Source: a virus
IMG/VR virus record: IMGVR_UViG_3300042546_000415
Location: 1-30,965 of that record
Reading direction: 5' to 3' (one strand)
DNA length: 30,965 nucleotides
This document shows positions 8,898 through 16,110 of the stretch, piece after piece. Each line of letters starts with the position of its first letter. Position 1 is the first letter of the stretch. The translations under genes were made by a program, and so were the position numbers. Below the pieces are notes generated by a model. It made no database searches and had not been told where the DNA came from. It saw only the letters and a list, made by a program, of their open reading frames with translations.

Positions 8898-9215
8898 TTA
8901 TATGTTTTCGTAGAGCTTGGAAGTGATGTCGAATTGCGGAAAGTCCTCGTTGCTTTCCGTAATTTTTGCCTCAATAATTTTTGCGGTTGTGGTCAATGCG
9001 CCAACAGTTACGAGGCCAAGAATGGTTGCGGGCGGGCCATATCCACGGATGTTTGCCGTCTTGGTTTTATAGCCCATGAGGTCAACTACTTTGGTGACTC
9101 CCGTGTAATCACGAAGGGTTTTCAATTCCACGGTTTCTTCCGTGCTAACTTCTTGAACCGCACTTCCGGTTGGTGCGGAAATAGGAAGGGTTACAATCCC
9201 AATTTTTGCTGACAT
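8898..9215 (-). CDS. Tail tube candidate 1
   Basis: A 105-residue protein starting MSAKIGIVTLPISAPTGSAVQEV. It is beta-rich with KTANIRGYGPPATILG in the centre, and its C terminus shares the DFPxFDIT motif with the next gene. The 2-base gap between the genes means they are co-translated or nearly so. Either could be the major tube subunit and the other a minor or alternative subunit. The assignment rests on position, size and paralogy. Confidence 0.5.
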   Translation of the reverse strand: MSAKIGIVTLPISAPTGSAVQEVSTEETVELKTLRDYTGVTKVVDLMGYKTKTANIRGYGPPATILGLVTVGALTTTAKIIEAKITESNEDFPQFDITSKLYENI

Positions 9216-9219
9216 AGTT

Positions 9220-9480
9220 TTATTCGTTTTCTATTACTGGTTGAGGGAGTTTTAGAATTTCCGCTCTGAAAGCGTAGGCTCCGTGTCCTGCACGCGAACG
9301 CCTATATGAGAACTGCACGCATTCGTTGGAAAAACCTTGGATGGTTTCTGCGTCACAATCGCAATTTCCGCGTGCAATAGCTGTTCCGAAGTAGTCGGAT
9401 ATTCTCAGATTGGTTATCTTGCCAAGCGGAGCGAGAAGTTGTGCGATCAGTTCGTCCATCGTTAAAGTCGGCGTTGTCAA
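9220..9480 (-). CDS. Hypothetical head-tail or tail protein
   Basis: An 86-residue protein starting MTTPTLTMDELIAQLLAPLGKI. It overlaps the previous gene by 4 bases. It contains two closely spaced Cys residues (CDC) and a third further on, and a basic stretch SYRRSRAGHGAYAFR. No family was recognised. The neighbours suggest a connector or tail-completion role. Confidence 0.5.
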   Translation of the reverse strand: MTTPTLTMDELIAQLLAPLGKITNLRISDYFGTAIARGNCDCDAETIQGFSNECVQFSYRRSRAGHGAYAFRAEILKLPQPVIENE

Positions 9481-9878
9481 CTTTGAACAATGCCGAGCAG
9501 CATTGTCAGTGTGTGGGTGTAGTTGTTTTCCTCGATACCCAAGTCCACATCCAAGATTTTGCCGCCTGCCGCAGTATGCCCCGATGCAACTGCGTTGTAG
9601 TTCGTGTAGAGGTTCGGGCTATGAATTGCGTTGACCACGGAAGTCACCACATTCCCGTGCGAATCCAAGCTGACGCTTGGGGCAGGGGAGGTGACTATGG
9701 CCCGTATGGTTGCCTTCCAGAGTTTGCCGACGACATTTTCGCAACGCTCGCAGGAGACAATCGCAAATGTGGTGTCGTTTGGAGTCAAAGTTTCGTCGGC
9801 GAGTTTTGCGACATGAAGCGTTGGAACCGCAGTAGCAATCGCGTGTTCAAAGGCTTTTTCGATCAGTCCTGCGTTCAT
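9477..9878 (-). CDS. Tail completion/terminator-like protein
   Basis: A 133-residue product from the ATG that overlaps the upstream stop (ATGA). A second in-frame ATG lies 18 bases upstream without a ribosome site. The N-terminal helix (MNAGLIEKAFEHAIATAVPTL) followed by beta-rich sequence resembles tail terminator proteins such as lambda gpU in size and layout. In lambda-like order the tail terminator follows the head-tail joining protein, as here. The assignment is positional. Confidence 0.5.
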   Translation of the reverse strand: MNAGLIEKAFEHAIATAVPTLHVAKLADETLTPNDTTFAIVSCERCENVVGKLWKATIRAIVTSPAPSVSLDSHGNVVTSVVNAIHSPNLYTNYNAVASGHTAAGGKILDVDLGIEENNYTHTLTMLLGIVQS

Positions 9879-10201
9879 TTGCGGTGGCGCACGCATTCAA
9901 GCGTGACATAAGGCGTTGCAGTGTTTGAGCGAACCCCGTCGAGGAGGTAGCGAATGTTTCCGGCGTCGATGGTGACTTGCGATTTTGGCGCAGCCAGAAC
10001 AACGGTTTCGTAATCCTCGCGCAGAACAACAATCTCCGTGATTTGTTGCTGTTCCAGTCCTCCCCTTACGAGTTTTACATTCTCCCTGTTGTCGTCAATG
10101 GTCGCAGATACTTCGATGCCATTGATAACCACTGTTTGCCCAAAAAGACGCAACGATTCGTTGTATCCATCAAGCATCGTGTTTTGAAGGTCTGCGTCCA
10201 T
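9875..10201 (-). CDS. Head-tail joining protein (gpFII-like by position)
   Basis: A 108-residue beta-rich protein: MDADLQNTMLDGYNESLRLFGQTVVINGIEVSATID. The N-terminal helix followed by a beta barrel-like region, the small size, and placement directly after the major capsid fit the gpFII family of connector-completion proteins. The start lies 5 bases beyond the edge of a strong terminator hairpin, so its ribosome site overlaps or is close to the stem. Confidence 0.6.
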   Translation of the reverse strand: MDADLQNTMLDGYNESLRLFGQTVVINGIEVSATIDDNRENVKLVRGGLEQQQITEIVVLREDYETVVLAAPKSQVTIDAGNIRYLLDGVRSNTATPYVTLECVRHRK

Positions 10202-10206
10202 AAATC

Positions 10207-10236
10207 AAAAGCCCCGCCGTAATTGGCGGGGCTTTT
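10207..10236 (-). terminator. Strong bidirectional terminator after the major capsid gene
   Basis: Perfect 12-base arms, AAAAGCCCCGCC and GGCGGGGCTTTT, flank a 6-base loop. On the minus strand the GC stem is followed by TTTT. It lies 24 bases after the capsid stop and 5 bases before the next start. It would cut transcription of downstream tail genes relative to capsid genes, unless antitermination occurs. Confidence 0.85.
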
Positions 10237-10260
10237 ACCAAAAACCAAGTCCAGCCCCGA

Positions 10261-11226
10261 TTAGATTTGAGTTGCCAGAAGTTCTCCTGCTGTCTGGTCG
10301 ATCACCTTTTCGGTGGAGTGTTGGCGAACGCGAACCATGTCGCCGCGCCGTCCCTCGTTCCGATAGGTTTCAGTCACAAACAGATCGGGAGCATCCCCTG
10401 TCCAGATGATTTGGCGAACCGCACCGCCAGCGGCAAAGTCTCCGCTTCCGGTGGCTCCAATCCAGATGTAGTCATCGTTCCAGATGTGTTCCAGAGTCGG
10501 CCCCTTGTTCTTGCTGGCAATGTCGTGCTTGGCGGCAGCTACGATGACATTTGCGATTCCGAAAACGGAAGCGATGTCGCCGGGATTCACCAAGCGTTGT
10601 TGCCCCGAAGGAAGGTTGCCGAAGATGTAGGTCTGAAGTTTTGGAGAGCGGCGAAGGCGATTCCACAACGAGAGGTTAAGAACCATCGTGTTTGGAGCAA
10701 TGCCCTTACCAGTCAGACGGTCAAGTGCTTCGTTTACATCACGCGCCAAGTCGATGTTGGCAAGTTGAGCCTCACTATAAGCGACTGTGGTATTAGTCGA
10801 AGTGAAGTTGGCGGGGTTGTAGAGAACGCCAGCGCAACGAACTTCCATAGCGAGACGCATTTGGCGAAGAACCATTTGCGCGGTGATGACTTCTGCATCA
10901 AAGAAGCGGGAAAAATCACGGGCATAGGCATCGTCAATTCGCTCCTCAAGACCACGATCCACACAATCAAATGTGTCCTGTTCGTGAGCGCGAGTGGTTT
11001 CATTGTAGCTTCCGTCAGGGCCGCGAAGGGTGAAATCGGCCTCACCGTCCTTTGACTTGAGCAAGTTGCCCAAGGCTGTGCGGATGCGTGGGTAGATTCC
11101 CGTGCGAGTTGGCGAGGAGTAAACCCCGAAGATTCGTGGAGCGACCAGAAGAGATTCTATACCCGCCGCCTCAATGACGAAGGTATTGATGTCGCTGCGG
11201 ATGATTGCGTTAGTATTGGAATACAT
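10261..11226 (-). CDS. Major capsid protein
   Basis: A 321-residue protein in the capsid position of a lambda-like head operon, after the decoration-like gene. It starts MYSNTNAIIRSDINTFVIEAAG. Residues around 70-120 (ETTRAHEQDTFDCVDRGLEERID) and the helical segment that follows resemble the E-loop and spine region of gpE-type HK97-fold capsid proteins. The C terminus is beta-rich (VRQIIWTGDAPDLFVTETY). The length fits the family. A strong terminator follows, as expected for a highly expressed gene. Confidence 0.85.
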   Translation of the reverse strand: MYSNTNAIIRSDINTFVIEAAGIESLLVAPRIFGVYSSPTRTGIYPRIRTALGNLLKSKDGEADFTLRGPDGSYNETTRAHEQDTFDCVDRGLEERIDDAYARDFSRFFDAEVITAQMVLRQMRLAMEVRCAGVLYNPANFTSTNTTVAYSEAQLANIDLARDVNEALDRLTGKGIAPNTMVLNLSLWNRLRRSPKLQTYIFGNLPSGQQRLVNPGDIASVFGIANVIVAAAKHDIASKNKGPTLEHIWNDDYIWIGATGSGDFAAGGAVRQIIWTGDAPDLFVTETYRNEGRRGDMVRVRQHSTEKVIDQTAGELLATQI

Positions 11227-11234
11227 GGCTTAAA

Positions 11235-11603
11235 TTAGGCTTGAGTTTTACCGTTGATCGCCACCGCTTCCACAAAGTCTCCATTGGAGACGGCATGGAG
11301 CGCACGATAGAGCGGGTGCTTGTTTGCGCTTTGGGTTGATGAAACTAATCCACTTGCGGCGGGATAAAGAAGTGCGCCCACGGCAACACTGCCGCTTGCA
11401 ATAACCTCAAATGTTCCGCTGGCATTGTGGAGCTTCACAGCAACAGGTTCTCCGCTGTTGCAATCGCGTTCGACCACGCCGATGTGTTTCGATTCGTCGG
11501 CATCGGCGGCAATCGCCTTGCCATTTGCGTCAAGCATGACGCGGTTTCCTTTAACGAGTGCCGCTGCCGACACAAAGTTTCGATAGCCTGTGTTGTTTTG
11601 CAT
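11235..11603 (-). CDS. Capsid decoration/cement-like protein
   Basis: A 122-residue Ala/Gly/Val-rich protein: NFVSAAALVKGNRVMLDANGKAIAADADES, then GVVERDCNSGEPVAVKLHNASGTFEVIASGSVAVGALLYPAASG. This pattern of a small beta barrel with a conserved GExVAV segment is typical of DUF2190-type and related capsid decoration proteins. It sits between protease/scaffold and major capsid, the position of lambda gpD. Confidence 0.75.
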   Translation of the reverse strand: MQNNTGYRNFVSAAALVKGNRVMLDANGKAIAADADESKHIGVVERDCNSGEPVAVKLHNASGTFEVIASGSVAVGALLYPAASGLVSSTQSANKHPLYRALHAVSNGDFVEAVAINGKTQA

Positions 11604-11607
11604 AGAA

Positions 11608-12564
11608 TTAGATCAGTTGAAGTCCCTTGGATTGAAGATCAGCCTTACGCAGTTCGGGAAACTGTTTTTCGGCAATTTTGATAGCTTCAGTCGCTTTGAT
11701 TCCGGCATTCTGCTTGGTAATCATTTCAACCGCTTCGCTGAAATCTTTTGGCGCGTTTGAACCGGATGTTTCAGAGTTTGCCGCAGGATTAGCGGTGTTT
11801 GAAATGTTCTTGAGTGTCGCTGTGACAGCTTCAAGTTTCGTCTCAAGTTCGCTCATCTTGGAATCAAAGTCGGTTTTGGAAAGAGTATCGCCCATCTCCT
11901 CGTCCTCTTTTTCCTCGTCCTCTTTTTCCATTGCGCGTTTCAGTTCGCCAAGCAATGCCTCAAGACTGGAAAACCGCTTTTCAGAGTTTTCGCGGTATTT
12001 GTCTTGCGTGTCGCACCATTTTTTCATGTCGGTGGATTCGTCTTCGGTTTTTTTAGTATCGCCCATACAAACATTGTTTTCCGTGTCAACTTGAGGCTCA
12101 CTTAAAAGACCGTCTGGATTGGCCGCTGGATCGGTCACAATATCGCAACTGCGAATCCGGTTGCATCGCGCAAAAGTTTCGCCATCTTTTGTTTCATGCT
12201 GTCCGTGAATGCTTACTGACATACCAAATGTGTCTGGCAGTTCACGGGCGAGTTCCAGAATGTGCGCTGCCTTTTCAGCAGTCTTCAACAAGTGCAAGTC
12301 CGCCTTGAGTTTGTCGCCCTCGATACGAAAGTTTTTTACGCTTCCAACGATGCTGAACACCCCGCCGCCATGATCGACTTTAACCTTTACCCCGTTTTGG
12401 AACTCGCTGGCAGCGGACAACACCTGTTCAAGTGTGGTGTCGTCAATCGTAAGATCGTGTCCTCTCGCTGGCCCCTTCGTCATCACGCTAACATTGCGGA
12501 TGATGCCGGAATCGGCGTCGATTTCGCCGGAATCGGCAAGGCATAGAAAAGGCAAGTTCTTCAT
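11608..12564 (-). CDS. Prohead protease fused to scaffold-like region
   Basis: A 318-residue protein. The N-terminal half matches the phage prohead protease pattern: KVDHGGG with candidate catalytic His65, GMSVSIHG with Ser116 or Ser118, and DIVTDPAANPDGL around residue 141. The second half is Lys/Glu-rich and coiled-coil-like (about residues 185-260), with acidic repeats KEDEE, as in scaffolds. An internal ATG at residue 224 (position 11895) follows an AGAGGA element, so a separate 95-residue scaffold could be made as in lambda C/Nu3. It would cleave and be cleaved during procapsid maturation. Confidence 0.8.
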   Translation of the reverse strand: MKNLPFLCLADSGEIDADSGIIRNVSVMTKGPARGHDLTIDDTTLEQVLSAASEFQNGVKVKVDHGGGVFSIVGSVKNFRIEGDKLKADLHLLKTAEKAAHILELARELPDTFGMSVSIHGQHETKDGETFARCNRIRSCDIVTDPAANPDGLLSEPQVDTENNVCMGDTKKTEDESTDMKKWCDTQDKYRENSEKRFSSLEALLGELKRAMEKEDEEKEDEEMGDTLSKTDFDSKMSELETKLEAVTATLKNISNTANPAANSETSGSNAPKDFSEAVEMITKQNAGIKATEAIKIAEKQFPELRKADLQSKGLQLI

Positions 12565-12584
12565 GCCCTTTCCGTGATGTCAAT

Positions 12585-12962
12585 TCACACCATTTTTGAA
12601 ACCGCTTTTTTGCTCCAAAACTTGCAAGACCAATACCGTGCTTTCCACTTGGGGCCGGGGTTCGCGCAGTTGTGACGGGAACGGAAGTTCTTACGCGACT
12701 CAGGATCGTCCCGCTTAATGCTCATGTTTGGATCGCCAAAATTGACTTTCACAATGTTTCCATTGTCGTTCTTCACATAAACAGAAAACTTTTTGGGGCC
12801 GTTCGGAGTCCGAAAAGGCTTGTTGAGTTTCTTCTGTGCCTCTCCTAATTCGAGATCATCCAAAACCTCCTCGGAATATCCGTGTTCAGCATCACAAAAT
12901 TTCTCGATGTGATCGTTGTAAAGGTCGTTGACCTTTTTCATGCAACAGCATTGTTTTTTCAT
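12585..12962 (-). CDS. Conserved phage head-region protein, Cys-rich N terminus
   Basis: A 125-residue protein overlapping the preceding gene by 4 bases (ATGA). It begins MKKQCCCMKKVND. The C-terminal half has a conserved-looking core: KFSVYVKNDNGNIVKVNFGD, then IKRDDPESRKNFRSRHNC and NPGPKWKARYWSC. Proteins with this core are seen in tailed phages near prohead protease genes. Its biochemical role is not known to me. Confidence 0.65.
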   Translation of the reverse strand: MKKQCCCMKKVNDLYNDHIEKFCDAEHGYSEEVLDDLELGEAQKKLNKPFRTPNGPKKFSVYVKNDNGNIVKVNFGDPNMSIKRDDPESRKNFRSRHNCANPGPKWKARYWSCKFWSKKAVSKMV

Positions 12963-13180
12963 AGGATATTCCCGCTGTCATCTATCAATCCAGCGTCAAT
13001 GTAATCTCCTACGGTTTCTCCATTGCCAACCAAGTCTTCCCTGTGCTTCGATGCGCTCCACTCTTCGTCTTCGGCGCAGGATTTCTCATAGTCGCCCCAG
13101 TTTTTTTTATCCGTTGCGTTCATTTCTGGCGCAATCGGCGGAACATAGTTTTTATCGGGGTTTTTGCCTGTTGGTTTCAT
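12959..13180 (-). CDS. Small acidic hypothetical protein
   Basis: A 73-residue product from the ATG that overlaps the portal stop (ATGA). A further in-frame ATG 12 bases upstream is less likely. It is Asp/Glu-rich and contains KKNWGDYEKSCAEDEEWSASKHRE. No family was recognised. Its coupling to the portal gene suggests a head-related accessory role. Confidence 0.55.
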   Translation of the reverse strand: MKPTGKNPDKNYVPPIAPEMNATDKKNWGDYEKSCAEDEEWSASKHREDLVGNGETVGDYIDAGLIDDSGNIL

Positions 13181-15873
13181 TTGACTTTCCATCCAGAAAA
13201 TAAGTTAGGATCAATGTATTTGCCAAGTGCCATTTGAGGCGTATTTCCAATTTGATCTGATGCAAGTTTTGCAACTTCTAATTTCGCTCGTTTCATTTCC
13301 CTATCAGAGCTAAATGTTTTGCTCTTGCCAATTTTTTCGATTGCTTTTCCAGCTATGTTACAAGCTGTTGCCGTGCGAATGTTTTTAGCCTTTTTAACTC
13401 CGACTGATTTGAAATATAAATTGAGGCCAGACTCGGTTGTATTGAATAATCGTTCCGTTGGGCTTTCGCATTGCGATTTTCTTTGCAATAACGACTCCGC
13501 AACAAAGCCAGACACAGTATGAGATACTTGCTCACCGTGTTTTTTTCCCGGCACATAAGTAATTTTTGCTCTGCTTGGGCCAAGTCTTTCGATGTGGCGA
13601 GCTTCCCATGTAGTGACTCCGTATGTCGGGCCGTCATAATCTTTTGCCCCTCCTGTTTTACTTTCGCTCCTTTGTTTTTTTGATGTTGGGGATTCTTTTT
13701 TTCTGGATGCTCCTACTGACCCCGGCCTTGCTCCAGTTGCAATCATTGCAAGGGCGCACTCTGCCGCATCTGCACGGTCATAATCTCTGGTTTGCGTGGC
13801 GTCCTTGTTTAGCTGTTCTTGAATTTTTGGGATTCTGGCAACAAGTTTTTCCACTTCCTTAAAATTAGAACCTTGATTTGCGGAAACGGTTTGATCGGTT
13901 TGCCTGTCCATCGACACTCCGCGTTTATACACGGATTCACCAGTCATCTTCCACTTTGCTTTAGGGTTTTCTGGTTCCGTGCTAATTGTTACATTTGTAA
14001 TGCCCGGAGCGAGTTTTGCCCACGGTGGTAACGGTTTTCCGTCTGCTAAAGTTCGGTTTACTTCAAAAACTTCCCTTGGTTTCCCATCTTTTCCTTTTAC
14101 GGTTTTTGTTTTTCTTTGTTTCTCTACCACAACAAAATGCGGAATAGGGTCTTTTTCTAATTTTACTATTCCCCTTTTGCTATCTACAACCGTGTGCGGC
14201 AGTCCGCCTCGCACCTTGCTTCCATCTTGCCCAAGTGAACCAGATTTGCTTTTTGCTCCCTTTCCTTCGCCTCCTGCGGAACAAGTGTTACCCTGTTTGA
14301 ATCCCCCCGCGCCCGTGCCGCAGTTGAACTCGGTCACATGGCGATCCCAAAGCTCATTGAAGGCTTGCTTGGGTTCCTTTTTTTTAACCGCAACCTGTGG
14401 TGCGGCTGGCTTCTCGGTTTGATCTTCTTGAGTGGGGTTAGGGTTGCGTTGTGATAGACGGTCAACGGGGATTCCGTATTCTTTGGATAGCCTGTCGAGA
14501 GTTTGCTGTTCGCGTGCCAGTTGCTCAAACTCCTCCTCCCAATCCTTGCCCTGTTCAGCAAAAATATCGGATGCCGTTTTCAGTCCAAGTTTGTGTTCTT
14601 CGATGTTCGCCGTGCTTTCACGCCCGATGTCTGCTGTGGGCCAAGCCGAAAACTGCCAACGACCAATGCGCCAAGTTTTTACGGCTTTGATGATATTGTT
14701 GGAGATAGCCCATGCCATGAAATCATTTTTCAACGGCTCCAAAACGGCATCAGTAATGAGTTGCTGATAGCGAGCGCAAGCGCGGCGTGCCTTTTGACTG
14801 TCCAGCCTTCCAGTGACGCCTCCGCTATCTTTCGAGTTCACAAAAAACCCGTATGGGATTTGCAGTGCGAGGCAAACCTGACGCTCCAGTTGCTCGATGA
14901 ACATTTCAAATGTCGCATTCGGGCGTGCCGTCTGGAATGGCTTTATGCTTTCTCCGGCTTGCAGGTAATTGATTGTGCCGTAGTTGACCTCCTCCACATG
15001 GTTCCCCTTGGAATCAGTCGTAGTTGCCCACTCGTCCGGTTCGCCTCCTTGCTTTTCAATGATAGCCGTGTTGCTGCTGTTCCACTTCACAGCAAATTTT
15101 TCGTAGCGCAAAATGTCGTGAATGTCTCGGCAGGTAGGAATTGCTGTGTCGAGAACGGTAATGCCGCGATATTGGTCAATGCGGAGCGGATCGAAAATGT
15201 GACGGAATTGATTTGCCGGAACATCAATCGGATCGACATACAGACCCTCGCGGGTGCGTCGATATACTCTATACCCTTTGGGTTCTCCTGTTTTCGGATT
15301 TACAATTACGCCGGAAAAATAGCTGTCCAGTTCATCCGTGTTTGTAAGCCAGTTTTCGTGCGGTCTTCCGATGCGATCACCTTCAATCAGTTGAATACGA
15401 AATTCAGAACCGCTCATCCGTTTCACAAAGCCGCAATCTCCGTCACGCAACATGGCAATAAATGCCAATCGGACGAGGGAGGCGAAGTTGTGTCTGCCGG
15501 AAAGGTCGCATTGCCTGCACCAAAACTCCCACGCTTCTTCGTATTGGGCATCCCGCTTTGCATCGCCAGTGCGTGCTTGGTAGCGAATCGTTCCGAAAGT
15601 ATAGGTGGCGAGTTCCATTATCAGGCCACGCACCAACGGACTATTTTGCATCAGATCACGGGCTTCTGCCATCAGTTGAACCCTGTCTCGCGCCGAGGAG
15701 TGAGATTCGCTGGATAGCGTTTCGTGCATCCCGACAAGTTGCCTGTCCCGCGAACTCATGGCCCCCTCGTATCGGAACTCGGTAAGCATTTCCCTCGCTT
15801 TGAGGCGACGAACTGCTGTTGAAGGACTTACAAACTCTAAAAGCCTGTCGATAAAATTTGCCTTGGGTGTCAT
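13177..15873 (-). CDS. Portal protein with C-terminal topoisomerase IB domain
   Basis: A single 898-residue frame, much longer than lambda-type portals (about 530). Residues 1 to about 480 are a lambda-like portal: NSPLVRGLIMELATYTFG, DGDCGFVKRM, IEGDRIGRP and the helical LALQIPYGFFVNSKDSGGVTGRLDSQKARR. Residues 480-575 are a low-complexity linker with CGTGAGGFKQGNTC at 518-531. Residues about 580-898 match virus/bacterial topoisomerase IB: PWAKLAPGITNVTIS, YGVTTWEARHI, and catalytic positions Arg716 (TGARPGS), Lys777 (VPGKK), Arg833 (NIRTATA), Asn877 (IGNTP, as in bacterial enzymes) and Tyr886 (GKYIDP). The portal part forms the DNA-entry ring. The fused enzyme could relax DNA at the vertex, which is an inference. 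Confidence 0.9.
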   Translation of the reverse strand: MTPKANFIDRLLEFVSPSTAVRRLKAREMLTEFRYEGAMSSRDRQLVGMHETLSSESHSSARDRVQLMAEARDLMQNSPLVRGLIMELATYTFGTIRYQARTGDAKRDAQYEEAWEFWCRQCDLSGRHNFASLVRLAFIAMLRDGDCGFVKRMSGSEFRIQLIEGDRIGRPHENWLTNTDELDSYFSGVIVNPKTGEPKGYRVYRRTREGLYVDPIDVPANQFRHIFDPLRIDQYRGITVLDTAIPTCRDIHDILRYEKFAVKWNSSNTAIIEKQGGEPDEWATTTDSKGNHVEEVNYGTINYLQAGESIKPFQTARPNATFEMFIEQLERQVCLALQIPYGFFVNSKDSGGVTGRLDSQKARRACARYQQLITDAVLEPLKNDFMAWAISNNIIKAVKTWRIGRWQFSAWPTADIGRESTANIEEHKLGLKTASDIFAEQGKDWEEEFEQLAREQQTLDRLSKEYGIPVDRLSQRNPNPTQEDQTEKPAAPQVAVKKKEPKQAFNELWDRHVTEFNCGTGAGGFKQGNTCSAGGEGKGAKSKSGSLGQDGSKVRGGLPHTVVDSKRGIVKLEKDPIPHFVVVEKQRKTKTVKGKDGKPREVFEVNRTLADGKPLPPWAKLAPGITNVTISTEPENPKAKWKMTGESVYKRGVSMDRQTDQTVSANQGSNFKEVEKLVARIPKIQEQLNKDATQTRDYDRADAAECALAMIATGARPGSVGASRKKESPTSKKQRSESKTGGAKDYDGPTYGVTTWEARHIERLGPSRAKITYVPGKKHGEQVSHTVSGFVAESLLQRKSQCESPTERLFNTTESGLNLYFKSVGVKKAKNIRTATACNIAGKAIEKIGKSKTFSSDREMKRAKLEVAKLASDQIGNTPQMALGKYIDPNLFSGWKVK

Positions 15874-16109
15874 CGTGTTGATCCGAAAAATGCCAGTGTT
15901 TTACTTGCTCCCTTGCGCCGTTTTTCATTGAGTGCCTTGACAGCGGACTCCAGTTTTTCGGCAACAAATTGAATGTCGCGGCTTGCGCTGACACCTCCAC
16001 CGCTATTGCTGGTAAACTCCGAGCGGTATTTCTGTTTCAAGTTCTGAATTTCAATTTCCAACTCGTCGATTGAGAAGGAGCGGTAAATCAGCAAGTGGTC
16101 GGCAGCCAT
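15870..16109 (-). CDS. Head completion protein, gpW-like
   Basis: A 79-residue product from the ATG one base after the terminase stop, with AGGAAAG upstream. An earlier in-frame ATG inside the terminase gene is unlikely. The sequence is helical: SIDELEIEIQNLKQKYRSEF and then FVAEKLESAVKALNEKRRKG. Lambda gpW is 68 residues, basic and helical, and is encoded between the large terminase and the portal, exactly this position. The 4-base overlap with the portal start fits the operon. Confidence 0.72.
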   Translation of the reverse strand: MAADHLLIYRSFSIDELEIEIQNLKQKYRSEFTSNSGGGVSASRDIQFVAEKLESAVKALNEKRRKGASKTLAFFGSTR

Positions 16110-16110
16110 A

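Noticed and set aside
10267-11055. 262-codon plus-strand frame opposite the major capsid gene
   Set aside because: The minus-strand frame fits a capsid protein and the lambda-like gene order. The plus-strand frame has no family features and runs against all neighbours.
13177-14136. Possible phage integrase (tyrosine recombinase)
   Set aside because: The fold is related, but YGVTTWEARHI, the PGK hairpin and IGNTP-x6-YI fit topoisomerase IB better than the recombinase HxxR signature. It is also fused to a portal.
14503-15717. 404-codon open frame on the plus strand opposite the portal gene
   Set aside because: It is a shadow of the portal, whose minus-strand frame carries clear portal motifs. 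The shadow protein is Cys-rich and has no recognisable domain or ribosome site.
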